A stretch of DNA of 64,000 bases from Clostridiales bacterium. Its GTDB lineage: Bacteria > Bacillota > Clostridia > Oscillospirales > Acutalibacteraceae. The position numbers and the translations under genes were made by a program. Below are positions 50,321 to 58,225 of this stretch, in pieces; within the stretch, counting starts at the first letter, position 1; each line of letters begins with the position of its first letter. The notes under the pieces were generated by a model. It had not been told where the DNA came from, made no database searches, and saw only the letters and a list, made by a program, of their open reading frames with translations. The stretch covers positions 186,001 through 250,000 of the forward strand of contig JAGZMM010000004.1 in NCBI GenBank assembly GCA_018364155.1, written 5' to 3'.

Positions 50321-50755
50321 ATGATGGAAAAGAAGTGGATTGCCCCCAATGGGGACATTGCCGACGCGCTGGCGGTGCGCTTCGCCGTCTTCTGTGACGA
50401 ACAGGGTTACACCCGGGAGCAGGAGGTAGACGAAGCGGACAAGACCGCCTGGCACGTGGTCTTCTATGGAAAGGACGGGGCGCCGGCGGCCACCGGCCGG
50501 GTGCTCGACGAAGGAAACAGCGTTTTCTATATCGGGCGCATCTGCGTATCGCGCTCTCTGCGGGGAACCGGTGAAGGACGGGCGCTGGTGGAGGCGCTTA
50601 TGGAAAAATGCCGGGCGCTGGGCGCAAAGGAAATCAAGCTGGACGCACAGGTGCGGGTGAAGGGCTTTTACGAAAAGCTGGGCTTCACGGTGTGCGGCGA
50701 AGAGCACATGGACGGCCACGTCCCTCACATTTATATGAATAAACGGCTCACATAA
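50321..50755 (+). CDS. GNAT-family N-acetyltransferase
   Basis: A 144-residue GNAT of the ElaA/YjcF type. Signs are LAVRFAVFCDEQGYTREQEVD (as RFAVFCDEQGYT), the acetyl-CoA pyrophosphate loop VSRSLRGTGEGRALVEALM, and KGFYEKLGFTVCGEEHMDGHVPH (as FYEKLGFTVCGEE), where the last His motif is typical of YjcF/ElaA proteins. It transfers acetyl from acetyl-CoA to an unknown amine. The start could be 50321 or 50324 (two Met codons). It follows typA by 8 bases, so co-transcription is likely. Confidence 0.9.
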   Translation: MMEKKWIAPNGDIADALAVRFAVFCDEQGYTREQEVDEADKTAWHVVFYGKDGAPAATGRVLDEGNSVFYIGRICVSRSLRGTGEGRALVEALMEKCRALGAKEIKLDAQVRVKGFYEKLGFTVCGEEHMDGHVPHIYMNKRLT

Positions 50756-50757
50756 CG

Positions 50758-50795
50758 CAAAAGCGCCCGGGACGGCTTCATCCCGGGCGCTTTTC
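50758..50795. terminator. Terminator shared by the GNAT and XRE genes
   Basis: Stem AAAAGCGCCCGGGA / TCCCGGGCGCTTTT. It overlaps the last codons of the convergent XRE gene. Confidence 0.88.
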
Positions 50796-51038
50796 TTCGT
50801 CTTTCCCGCCAGGTTCTTCTTTGCGGGGCACAATATCCTCGTCGGTGAACTCAAAAATGTCCGCCGGGGTGCACTGGAAGATCTGGCAGAGGGCCTCGAT
50901 GTTTTCCCTGCTGATGGACTTGACCTGATTGTCGATCATCCGGCGAAAGCTCTGGTAGCTCATGTTGAGCTGCTTGTAAAGCCAGTATTTGCTTTTGCCT
51001 TCCTTTTCTAAGAGTTCATGAACCCGAAGCTTGACCAT
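50778..51038 (-). CDS. Small solo XRE-family regulator (paralog C)
   Basis: An 86-residue protein; ATG 51038 (MVKLRVHELLEKEG) has GGGGGAAT upstream and aligns with the start of paralogs A and B. Core: GKSKYWLYKQLNMSYQSFRR and KSISRENIEALCQIFQC. The C-terminus (TDEDIVPRKEEPGGKDEEKRPG) is a charged tail and its last codons overlap the terminator stem. Like the two paralogs it has only a DNA-binding domain. Target unknown. Confidence 0.86.
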   Translation of the reverse strand: MVKLRVHELLEKEGKSKYWLYKQLNMSYQSFRRMIDNQVKSISRENIEALCQIFQCTPADIFEFTDEDIVPRKEEPGGKDEEKRPG

Positions 51039-51204
51039 ATTTCGATTCCCCCGCTTATCTGATGATAATAAAATTATACAAACCTGGTAATGCTTTCCTC
51101 TAGACGATTGCATTCGTTATTGCAATCGTCTTGGTTTTTTGTGGCAATTGGGGCGATGATAAGGAAAACAGGAAAAAAAGGAAGGATACCCCATACCAAC
51201 GGAT

Positions 51205-51498
51205 TTGTACACCGCGATCTGCGGCTGCTTTCCGGTTCTGGATGGCTGGCTGCCTGAAAAACGGCGCAGGCGGCTGGCGCAAATGAGCCCCACCGCCTTG
51301 CAAGCGCAGTACAAGGGCCTGCTTAGGCGCATCCGCACGTCCCTGCTGGGGCCGCTTGGGCCGCTCTACCGGGCCTTTATCGACGATGGGATTCGGGAGC
51401 CTGAGGACATGGCCCTGCTCATCCTGCTGGAATACCACGCCTACCGGCTGGACTTGCTGGAGGCGGAGCAGCGGCGGGAAAAGAGCTCTGATATGTGA
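51205..51498 (+). CDS. Hypothetical protein (97 aa)
   Basis: A frame of 97 residues from a TTG at 51205, without a convincing ribosome site (GGAAGG lies about 20 bases upstream), so the true start is uncertain. The protein is Arg/Leu-rich and helical: WLPEKRRRRLAQMSPTALQA, YKGLLRRIRTSLLGPLG, EDMALLILLEYHAYRLDLLE. No signal or membrane helix. Its stop codon lies inside the first of two palindromes that precede the next XRE gene. Not recognised. Confidence 0.45.
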   Translation: MYTAICGCFPVLDGWLPEKRRRRLAQMSPTALQAQYKGLLRRIRTSLLGPLGPLYRAFIDDGIREPEDMALLILLEYHAYRLDLLEAEQRREKSSDM

Positions 51499-51567
51499 AT
51501 CAAATTCACATATCAGTTCTACATACCAGGAAGCGAAGCTGTGGCGAGCGTGTGAATAAAATTCACA
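51491..51567 (+). promoter_or_regulatory. Two palindromic operators before the XRE gene
   Basis: ATATGTGAAT-CAA-ATTCACATAT (51491-51513, perfect 10-bp arms) and TGTGAAT-AAA-ATTCACA (51551-51567, perfect 7-bp arms) share the core TGTGAAT-N3-ATTCACA. Their centres are 57 bp apart. TATACT at 51596-51601 could be the -10 of the XRE gene. They look like a looped or cooperative autoregulatory pair. Confidence 0.8.
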
Positions 51568-51619
51568 AACTGCGGTTCATCCGGCAAAAACACGTTATAC
51601 TAACCTTGGTGATGTGTAT

Positions 51620-51823
51620 ATGAAAGAGTATCGGCAGGTCATTCGCGAAAACCGGATCGAACGTGGCATGAACCAGGCGCAGCTGGCAAAAGCAGCCGGC
51701 ATTTCCCAGCCATTTGTCAATGAAATTGAGATGAGAAAGAAGAATCCTTCCGTCGAGGTCCTGATTCGCATTTGCCGTGCTTTGGACATCCCGTTCCTTG
51801 GAGAAAAAGACGAGGATGGCTAA
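51620..51823 (+). CDS. XRE-family regulator
   Basis: A 67-residue Cro/CI-type protein. ATG 51620 (MKEYRQVIRENRIERG) has GGTGATG upstream. Helix-turn-helix: MNQAQLAKAAGISQPFVNEI followed by EMRKKNPSVEVLIRICRALD, ending in GEKDEDG. Only the DNA-binding domain is present. It lies behind the two matching palindromes at 51491-51567, which are its probable operators. Different subgroup from paralogs A-C. Confidence 0.85.
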   Translation: MKEYRQVIRENRIERGMNQAQLAKAAGISQPFVNEIEMRKKNPSVEVLIRICRALDIPFLGEKDEDG

Positions 51824-52019
51824 TGAGCCTTTGCCTGTTCTTAGCATAGCACATTCTTGATTGTTTGTAAATTTATAGCTTTTAGCGATATCCCTTGTAG
51901 ACGCGGCAAAAGAGGCTGCTTTCCTTTGTGCATATTCCCGCCTGTTTCGCGCATACTACATCCGCCCCATTGCGCGCCGGCGGCGCAGCGGGGCGGACAA
52001 ACCACTTTTTGCCGGGGAA

Positions 52020-52463
52020 ATGGCGGCGAAACGAATGGACAGCAACATCGAATTCTTAAACACCCTCTACCAGACCGCGAAGATGGGCGAGGACAACATC
52101 AAAACCATTCTCAAAACCGTGAACGCCCAGGACATCAAAAGCGACCTGCAGACCCAGATGAACGGCTACAACACCTTCGGCTACCGGGCTCAGCAGTTGA
52201 TGACCAAGTACGACGACGTTCCCAAGGAAAACGGTCCCATGCAAAAGATGATGGCCTATGCGGGCGTGCGCATGAACACCATGAAAGACGCGTCGCCCTC
52301 CCACATCGCGGAAATGATGATCCAGGGCAGCACCATGGGGATCATTGAAGAAACCGAATCCCTCAAAAAGCACCCCGAGGCAGACGAACCCATTCAGCAG
52401 ATCGCCCGGGATATGATCCAGTTCGAGCAGGACAGCATCGAGCGGCTCAAGCAATACCTGTAA
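52020..52463 (+). CDS. Hypothetical helical protein (147 aa)
   Basis: A 147-residue, fully helical protein with no Cys and no membrane helix. ATG 52020 has GGGGAA too close to be ideal; Met6 (52035) is an alternative. Helices: DSNIEFLNTLYQTAKMGEDN, IKTILKTVNAQDIKSDLQTQ, GYRAQQLMTKYDDV, the Met-rich GPMQKMMAYAGVRMNTM, SHIAEMMIQGSTMGIIEETE and IARDMIQFEQDSIERLKQYL. The spacing of acidic residues recalls ferritin-like or DUF2383/DUF892 four-helix bundles, but a di-iron site cannot be confirmed. It ends before a terminator. Confidence 0.75.
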   Translation: MAAKRMDSNIEFLNTLYQTAKMGEDNIKTILKTVNAQDIKSDLQTQMNGYNTFGYRAQQLMTKYDDVPKENGPMQKMMAYAGVRMNTMKDASPSHIAEMMIQGSTMGIIEETESLKKHPEADEPIQQIARDMIQFEQDSIERLKQYL

Positions 52464-52513
52464 CCCTTAGGTGCTCCAAATGCGGGTGCGGCGGCCCGGT
52501 TCTCTAAACGCCG

Positions 52514-52553
52514 AAACAGGGACGGCAATTTAAAATTGCCGTCCCTGTTTTTA
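52514..52553. terminator. Terminator between convergent genes
   Basis: AACAGGGACGGCAATTT / AAATTGCCGTCCCTGTT, near-perfect, with T run on the right. Confidence 0.9.
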
Positions 52554-52928
52554 TGTCTTTCTTTTTTGAATTTTCGGCGCGGTCCGGTCAAAGCTGACGT
52601 CCAGCGCCATTTTGACCGTTTCTTCCTTTACACTGCCGTCCAACGAAATGGAGACCCAGTTGGCCTTGTTCATATGGTACGCCGGGTAAACGCCGGGCTC
52701 CGCCCGCAGGGATCCCTGCAAAAGCGGATCGCATTTGACGTTTACAATGTCCAGCGTTCCCTCCTCCCCAATGCCCAGCTTTTCTTTTAAAACCGTCATC
52801 AGCACCGCGAACCACTTGCGGTTGTTCGGATGGCGGAACACCACATTGGTAGGATACCTCTCCCACGGACGCTCCCCATCCACGCCATAGGTTTGCGCTA
52901 TATATTCTTCCCATTCCTCCCGGTTCAT
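52551..52928 (-). CDS. MmcQ/YjbR-family protein
   Basis: A 125-residue protein; ATG 52928 (MNREEWEEYIAQTYG) has GGAAGG upstream. It shows the YjbR fold: ERPWERYPTNVVFRHPNNRK, WFAVLMTVLKEKLGI, VNVKCDPLLQGSLRAEPGVY (as VKCDPLLQGSLRAE), AYHMNKANWVSISLDGSV and the terminal ALDVSFDRTAPK. YjbR/CyaY-like proteins are often annotated as DNA-binding, but their role is not established. It lies downstream of and separate from the ligase gene on the same strand. Confidence 0.88.
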   Translation of the reverse strand: MNREEWEEYIAQTYGVDGERPWERYPTNVVFRHPNNRKWFAVLMTVLKEKLGIGEEGTLDIVNVKCDPLLQGSLRAEPGVYPAYHMNKANWVSISLDGSVKEETVKMALDVSFDRTAPKIQKRKT

Positions 52929-53099
52929 ACGCCCCATCCTTCCCATCGCTCGGGCCCGTTTTCCTTCCGTATCATCAGGGCCCCTCCTCGTTTTCATGGT
53001 TTGCCGGCCGCCTTTTCCAGCCAAACAGGCCCGGCGGCGAACCCTAAGTTGGTTCGCCGCCGGGCTTTTTGTCAAGCCGGACGTTTGCCCAGCCTTTGC

Positions 53100-55391
53100 T
53101 TATTTGCTTTGGCCGCGGATCTCCACGCGGCGGATCTTGCCGCTGATGGTCTTTGGCAGCTCGTCAACGAACTCCACCACCCGCGGGTACTTATAAGGCG
53201 CGGTGTGGTCCTTGACATAGGTCTGGATTTCCTTTTTCAGCTCCTCCGAGGGCACGTTGCCCTTCGTCAGCACAATGGTAGCCTTGACCACCTGGCCGCG
53301 GATGGGATCGGGCACGCCGGTGATGGCGCACTCGAGCACATAGGGCAGCTCCATGATGACGCTTTCGATCTCGAACGGGCCGATGCGGTAGCCGGAGGAT
53401 TTGATCAGGTCGTCGGTGCGGCCTACATACCAGAAGTAGCCGTCCTCATCCCGCCAGGCCATGTCGCCGGTGTGGTAGGCCCCGTCGTGCCAGGCGGCCT
53501 TGGTCAGACCCTCGTCCCGGTAATAGCCTTTGTAGAGCCCGCAGGGAACCTCCGTGTCGGTGCGCACTACGATCTCCCCTACCTCGCCGGGCTTGGCGAA
53601 AGACCCATCGCCGGTGACCAGGTCGATGTGGTACTGAGGATTGGGCTTGCCCATAGAACCGGGCTTGGGCTCCATGCCGATGAGGTTTGCGATGGCGAGG
53701 GTGGTCTCGGTCTGGCCGAAGCCCTCCATGAGCTTCAGGCCGGTGGCGTTATACCACTGCTGGTACACCTCGGGGTTGAGCGCCTCGCCCGCGATGGTGC
53801 AATAGGTCAAAGAACTCAAATCGTACTTCGACAGGTCCTCCTTGATGAAGAACCGGTACATAGTGGGCGGCGCGCAGAAGGTGGTGATGTGGTACTTGGC
53901 GAACATGGGGAGAATATCCTCCGCATGGAACCGGTCAAAGTCATAGGTAAAGACCGCCGCCTCGCACAGCCACTGGCCGTAGAGCTTGCCCCAGACCGCC
54001 TTGCCCCAGCCAGTGTCGGAGATGGTAAAGTGCAGCCCGTCGGGCTTGACGTTGTGCCACCAGCGGGCGGTGACAATGTGGCCGATGGCATAGGTGTAGG
54101 CGTGGGTGGCGATTTTCGGATAGCCGGTGGTGCCGGAGGTAAAATACATGAGCATGGGGTCGGTGGCAAGAGTGGCGGCTTCGCCGGCGGGGCGCTCGAA
54201 CACGTCCGAGCTGCCTTCCAGGCCCTCGTCAAAATTGAGCCAGCCCTCTCTCGTGCCGTTGACCACGCACTTGATCTCCAGCGTGGGGGATTCGGCCTGG
54301 GCCTCGTCCACATAATGGGTCACGTCCCCGTCGCTGGTGCACACCACCGCTTTGACGCCGGCGGCGTTGAACCGATAGGAGAAATCATGGGTGACCAGCT
54401 GGTTGGTGGCGGGAATGGCGATGGCGCCCAGCTTATGCAGGCCTACGATGGCGAACCAGAACTGGTAATGCCGTTTGAGCACCAGCATAACCCGGTCGCC
54501 CTTCTTGATCCCCAGAGAACGGAAGTAATTGGCGGCCTTGGCGGAATACCGAGCCATATCGCCGAAGGTAAAGTCCCGCTCCTGCTTGTCGTTGGAGACC
54601 CAGAGCATGGCCCGCTTATGGGGGCATTTTTTACCCAGCGCGTCCACCACGTCGAAGCCGAAGTTGAAGTTCTCCGGGATTTTAAAATGGATGTCCTTTA
54701 AGTGGCCGTTTTCATCGAGGGTTTCGTCCACAAACTGCTTGTAAAGAAGCTCCTTGGGCGCCGCAGGCGTAACCGCCTTCTCCTGCTCGGCGACCACCTC
54801 CACCGGCTGGGTGTCCGCTCCCTCTCTGCCCTTCATCACAAAGGCCAGGAATTCGCAGTCTTCCCCGCCGACCGCCACCATGCCGTGGTGATGGCTCGCA
54901 TCGTAGAAGATGCAGTCGCCCTCCTTGAGGACCTCCACATGGCCGTTTACCTGCACCTTCAACTGGCCCTTGAGCACATAGTCCATCTCCTGGCCCTCGT
55001 GGAAGGACAGATGGATGGGGCTCTCCTCCTCTTCCTTCGAATACTTGGCCTTGACCACAAAGGGTTCGGCCAGGCGGTCCTTAAAGAGATAGGCCAGATG
55101 CTGGTAGTCGAACTCCCGGCGGCGGCGGATGGGCATGCCCTCTCCTTTGCGCGCCATGGAGTACACCTGCAAATGGGGCTCCTCACCGGAGACGATGGCG
55201 GAAATGTCAATCCCGAACCGGGTGGCGCACTTGAACAGGAAGGTGAAGGAAAAATCCTGTTCCCCGTTCTCCTTGGCCAGGTATTCGTCCAAAGTTACAT
55301 CGGTGACCTGCGCCATTTCCTCCGGCGTGATGTCCATCATCTGCCGCAGGCCCTTGAGGCGTTCTGCGATTTTCTTGACCTGTGTTTCCAT
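53100..55391 (-). CDS. HTH-cupin-AMP-binding acyl-CoA ligase fusion
   Basis: A 763-residue three-part protein; ATG 55391 (METQVKKIAERLKGLRQM) has AAGGAGG. Residues 1-70 are an XRE helix-turn-helix (MDITPEEMAQVTDVTLDEYL); about 115-190 a cupin (SFHEGQEMDYVLKGQLKV, DCIFYDASHHHGM); about 230-763 an ANL-superfamily ligase with P-loop YFTSGTTGYPK near 414, EGFGQTETTL near 553, the hinge WYVGRTDDLIKSSGYRIGPFE (as GRTDDLIKSSGYRI) and the catalytic Lys in KTISGKIRR near the end. The ligase activates a carboxylate with ATP to an acyl-AMP/acyl-CoA; closest in style to medium-chain acyl-CoA synthetases. The regulatory half suggests DNA binding tuned by a small ligand. A T-box leader precedes it. Confidence 0.9.
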   Translation of the reverse strand: METQVKKIAERLKGLRQMMDITPEEMAQVTDVTLDEYLAKENGEQDFSFTFLFKCATRFGIDISAIVSGEEPHLQVYSMARKGEGMPIRRRREFDYQHLAYLFKDRLAEPFVVKAKYSKEEEESPIHLSFHEGQEMDYVLKGQLKVQVNGHVEVLKEGDCIFYDASHHHGMVAVGGEDCEFLAFVMKGREGADTQPVEVVAEQEKAVTPAAPKELLYKQFVDETLDENGHLKDIHFKIPENFNFGFDVVDALGKKCPHKRAMLWVSNDKQERDFTFGDMARYSAKAANYFRSLGIKKGDRVMLVLKRHYQFWFAIVGLHKLGAIAIPATNQLVTHDFSYRFNAAGVKAVVCTSDGDVTHYVDEAQAESPTLEIKCVVNGTREGWLNFDEGLEGSSDVFERPAGEAATLATDPMLMYFTSGTTGYPKIATHAYTYAIGHIVTARWWHNVKPDGLHFTISDTGWGKAVWGKLYGQWLCEAAVFTYDFDRFHAEDILPMFAKYHITTFCAPPTMYRFFIKEDLSKYDLSSLTYCTIAGEALNPEVYQQWYNATGLKLMEGFGQTETTLAIANLIGMEPKPGSMGKPNPQYHIDLVTGDGSFAKPGEVGEIVVRTDTEVPCGLYKGYYRDEGLTKAAWHDGAYHTGDMAWRDEDGYFWYVGRTDDLIKSSGYRIGPFEIESVIMELPYVLECAITGVPDPIRGQVVKATIVLTKGNVPSEELKKEIQTYVKDHTAPYKYPRVVEFVDELPKTISGKIRRVEIRGQSK

Positions 55392-55429
55392 CTGGAAAAC
55401 CTCCTTATTGCATTGGTTCAACGCTTCTT

Positions 55430-55717
55430 TACAAAAGAAAAAGCCCCATCTCCACTGAAGAGATGAAGCTCAATACACTCCACGTTACCACTCTACTTGC
55501 CGGTCTCTCTCCGGCCACCTTTGCCGTATCCAATAATACGCTCTCCTGTAACGGGAAGAACCCGGTCTCGCTTACTTCACGCCTGACGGCGGGTTGGGCG
55601 GACTGCTTGGGGGTGATAAACAGCTGCCACACGTTACCGCCTTGCACCAACCGGCGGCTCTCTGAAAACGGAGATGGCCCTGCCCGTGTCCCCTTCATCG
55701 CATTGAACCTATAAATT
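55430..55717 (-). promoter_or_regulatory. T-box leader, divergent, upstream of the ligase fusion
   Basis: On the minus strand, stem I has the conserved AGAGAGCC and GGTTGGTG elements (55644-55663). The T-box is AGAGTGGTAACGTGG (55480-55494), two changes from the consensus AGAGTGGNACCGCGG. A terminator stem AGCTTCATCTC / GGAGATGGGGCT (55442-55470) is followed by TTTTTCTTTT. A candidate specifier ATC (Ile, 55615-55617) sits before ACCCCC, and the base after TGG is T, which pairs with discriminator A73, as in tRNA-Ile. Start near 55717. Confidence 0.85.
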
Positions 55718-55723
55718 TCTTAC

Positions 55724-55752
55724 AGAATACACCCAAGCGTCTCCCTTGTCAA
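55724..55752 (-). promoter_or_regulatory. Promoter of the ligase T-box transcript
   Basis: On the minus strand, TTGACA (55747-55752), 17-bp spacer, TATTCT (55724-55729). The stretch 55753-55875 upstream holds no recognisable gene. Confidence 0.85.
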
Positions 55753-55875
55753 GAGGGAATTTGTTTTTTCTTTTTGAGGGCTGCCTGAATCGGGGAGGCT
55801 CTTCCATCCGCTTTGCTCACGCCTATGCGCGCCGTGCCATGAGCGGCCTGTCAGCCCCTCTTAGCCGGCCGGGGC

Positions 55876-56388
55876 CTATACCGCCACTAAGGAGCGCACC
55901 GCTTCGATGTGGACAAAACGCACGGCGGTAAACGAATAGCTGGAAAGAGGGCGGCAGTCCGCGTCGCCGGTGTGGGCGGCTAGCAGGATGTTGTCGAGCG
56001 TGGGTTTTCCGCGAATCATGACGATAAAGAGCGTGTGGGAAAAGTCGCGCCCCTCAAAGGCCAGCTGGACCAGGTCCCCTGCAAGCACCCCCTGCCGGTC
56101 GGTGGAATAGCCGTAAGGACCGGCCCCGTCGTTGGACACGAGGAAGTGATACAGGCCGGCCGCTCCCGCCCAGGAGGCGGAGCGGTCGCTGGGAGAAATG
56201 TAAAACCATCCGTAGGCGGAGCTATAGTTCATAACGTCGCTGCCCGCATAGACGCACTGGGAGGCAAAATTGGCACTGTCGCCCCCGGCTCCCCGGCAAA
56301 CGCAATAATCGGGATTGCGAAAATAGGCCCAGCGGTGGGCATAGGCTACCGCCTTGTTGCGGCTGTAAGGCAATTCCTGCAAAGCCAT
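55876..56388 (-). CDS. Amidase_6-like protein with Cys-to-Ser at the active-site position
   Basis: A 170-residue protein; ATG 56388, with AAGGAGG about 13 bases before it. Family landmarks: YSRNKAVAYAHRWAYFRNPDY at the N-terminus (as YSRNKAVAYAHRWAY), GGDSANFASQCVYAG near residue 36, GDLVQLAFEGRDFSHTLFIV with the candidate catalytic His, and AAHTGDADCRPLSSY. In the family the middle motif normally reads GGDCTNFASQC, with Cys as nucleophile; here AGT encodes Ser. There is no signal peptide, so it is cytosolic, spore-internal or exported by another route. It may be a Ser variant or an inactive binder. Confidence 0.85.
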   Translation of the reverse strand: MALQELPYSRNKAVAYAHRWAYFRNPDYCVCRGAGGDSANFASQCVYAGSDVMNYSSAYGWFYISPSDRSASWAGAAGLYHFLVSNDGAGPYGYSTDRQGVLAGDLVQLAFEGRDFSHTLFIVMIRGKPTLDNILLAAHTGDADCRPLSSYSFTAVRFVHIEAVRSLVAV

Positions 56389-56490
56389 GGCGAATCTGCC
56401 GCCTCCTTTTCCTAGAAAATCGATTCTCCCTTTATTCTATGAAATTGTGTCCGGCTGGTGCCTGGCCAGAAAATTTTTCAAGTCCAACCC

Positions 56491-56519
56491 TTGACAAAAT
56501 GGAACAAAATCGGTATAAT
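56491..56519 (+). promoter_or_regulatory. Promoter of tRNA-Gly
   Basis: TTGACA (56491-56496), 17-bp spacer, TATAAT (56514-56519): full consensus. Confidence 0.92.
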
Positions 56520-56538
56520 AGCACTCGCACCGAAAAAT

Positions 56539-56614
56539 GCGGACTTAGCTCATCTGGTAGAGCGCCACCTTGCCAAGGTGGAGGTAGCGAGTTCGAGCCT
56601 CGTAGTCCGCTCCA
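56539..56614 (+). tRNA. tRNA-Gly (GCC)
   Basis: 76 nt including an encoded CCA end. Acceptor GCGGACT / AGTCCGC, D arm GCTC...GAGC, anticodon stem CCACC-TTGCCAA-GGTGG with anticodon GCC, variable loop and T arm GCGAG-TTCGAGC-CTCGT all fold. Single gene with its own promoter and terminator; there are no neighbouring tRNAs and no sign of an integrated element. Confidence 0.97.
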
Positions 56615-56616
56615 AA

Positions 56617-56654
56617 AAACCACCCCAGACGTTTGTCTGGGGTGGTTTTCGTTT
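56617..56654 (+). terminator. Terminator after tRNA-Gly
   Basis: AACCACCCCAGAC / GTCTGGGGTGGTT with loop GTTT, then TTTCGTTT. Confidence 0.93.
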
Positions 56655-56737
56655 ATCCACCAAATTTCTGCTCATGTAAAACGGCGTTTCTCTCTTTGTC
56701 CGGCAAACGCTATCGGAAAAGCCGTCTTTTCGAACAT

Positions 56738-56781
56738 CAAAAAGGGGCTGTGTGCAACTCGTTGCGCACAGCCCCTTTTGC
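56738..56781 (-). terminator. Terminator after the second MATE gene
   Basis: Stem AAGGGGCTGTGYGCAAC / GTTGCGCACAGCCCCTT, followed on the minus strand by TTTTTGATG. Confidence 0.9.
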
Positions 56782-56790
56782 CGGCCCGTT

Positions 56791-58185
56791 TTATTCGATT
56801 TCCTGTGCGCCGGCCTCCGCCGCTTTCCGGACTGGTTTTCTCTCGTCCTGCACCAGCGATTTGTTCGCCCACTTGCCCGAGCGGTACCGCAGAAAAGAAA
56901 TGATCAGGCCCACGCCCCAGCCCATGGGGATGGACCACCAGATGGAGCTCGCTCCCATGAGACTTGCAAACGCATAGGCGCAGGTCACCCGGCACACGAA
57001 GTTGCACAGGGTGCTGGTCATAAAGGCCTTCACATCCCCCGACCCTCTGAGCAGGCCGTTGGTACTGAACATGCCGCCCATAAGGATGTAGAACACGGAC
57101 ACCACCCGCAGGTACTCCACGCCTACATCGATGACGCCCTGGCTCAGGTTCGCGTCCACAAACAGGCTCATAAAGTTGGCGCCGAACAGATAAAGGCATC
57201 CGGTGATCACAAGGGCGATGACCGCCGTCATCACCAGCGCCGCCCGGTATCCCTTGCGAACCCGCTCCGGCCTGCCGGCGCCGATGTTCTGAGCGGTAAA
57301 GCTGGAAACGGCGTTGGAAATGTTGAGCATGGGCAGCATGGCGATGGAGTCGATCTTGGTGGCGGCGGTGTACCCGGCAACCACGACACTGCCGAAGCTG
57401 TTGACCAGCGCCTGGACAAAAAGCATGCCCATGGAAACGATGGACTGCTGGATCATGGAGGGCACCGCAATGCGAAGCATCCGGGTAAGCATGTGTACGT
57501 CATACAGGCGGTGGGAATCCGTGGTTTCCATCCGGCGAAGCCGGCGCAGCAGGAAGGTCAGGGACAACACGGAGGATAGCCCCTGGGCAATCAGAGTCGC
57601 CCAGGCGACCCCCGCCACCCCCATCTGGAACTGGATGACAAAGAGCAGGTCCAGCCCGATGTTGACCACCGACGCGATGGCCAAAAACACCAGCGGCGAC
57701 TTGGAGTCACCCAGGGCGTTGAAGATGGCGGTCAGGGTATTGTACAAAAACAAAAAGCCCGCACCCAGAAAATAAATGTTCAGATAGGTGGCGGAATCGG
57801 CAAAGATGTTCTCCGGCGTGCCCAGCAGGTGCAGGATGGGCGTGCTGATGAGCAGGCCCACGGCCATGAGCACCACACCCAGACCGCCGATGGAGAATAG
57901 GGAGGTATAAATAGCCGTCTTCATCTCCCCGTACCGTCTCGCGCCGAAGAGCTGGGAGATGACCACCGAGCAGCCTGTACTCGCCCCGATGGCGATGGCC
58001 ACAAACAGGAAGGTAATCGGGTAGGAAGCGCCCACGGCCGCCAGGGCGTCTGCACCTACAAAGTTCCCCACTACCACCGAGTCTACAATATTATAAAGCT
58101 GCTGAAACAGGTTGCCGAGGATCATCGGCATCGCGAAGAAAAACAGGATTCTCGACGGCGAACCCACCGTCATGTCCTTTACCAT
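56791..58185 (-). CDS. MATE-family efflux transporter (second)
   Basis: A 464-residue pump with 12 helices. ATG 58185 (MVKDMTVGSPSRILFFFAMP) has AGGGAGAG upstream; a 43-codon extension upstream overlaps the leader hairpin. MATE landmarks: LFQQLYNIVDSVVVGNFVGADALAAVG (as NIVDSVVVGNFVG), AIGASTGCSVVISQLFGARR and the C-domain AVSSFTAQNIGAGRPERVRKG (as FTAQNIGAGRPERV). It is a different subgroup from the pump at 4155 (the NorM/VmrA-like clostridial type). Its transcript starts near 58342 and carries a structured leader. Substrate unknown. Confidence 0.92.
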   Translation of the reverse strand: MVKDMTVGSPSRILFFFAMPMILGNLFQQLYNIVDSVVVGNFVGADALAAVGASYPITFLFVAIAIGASTGCSVVISQLFGARRYGEMKTAIYTSLFSIGGLGVVLMAVGLLISTPILHLLGTPENIFADSATYLNIYFLGAGFLFLYNTLTAIFNALGDSKSPLVFLAIASVVNIGLDLLFVIQFQMGVAGVAWATLIAQGLSSVLSLTFLLRRLRRMETTDSHRLYDVHMLTRMLRIAVPSMIQQSIVSMGMLFVQALVNSFGSVVVAGYTAATKIDSIAMLPMLNISNAVSSFTAQNIGAGRPERVRKGYRAALVMTAVIALVITGCLYLFGANFMSLFVDANLSQGVIDVGVEYLRVVSVFYILMGGMFSTNGLLRGSGDVKAFMTSTLCNFVCRVTCAYAFASLMGASSIWWSIPMGWGVGLIISFLRYRSGKWANKSLVQDERKPVRKAAEAGAQEIE

Positions 58186-58225
58186 AAGCCTTCTCTCCCT
58201 TTCCGGCCCCTTCCAAAGGCAAGAA

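Noticed and set aside
52830..54701. 623-codon open frame on the plus strand
   Set aside because: It is antisense to the HTH-cupin-ligase gene, whose motifs are unmistakable; the frame is open only because of GC-rich codons.
55429..55698. 89-codon open frame on the minus strand
   Set aside because: It coincides with the second T-box leader.
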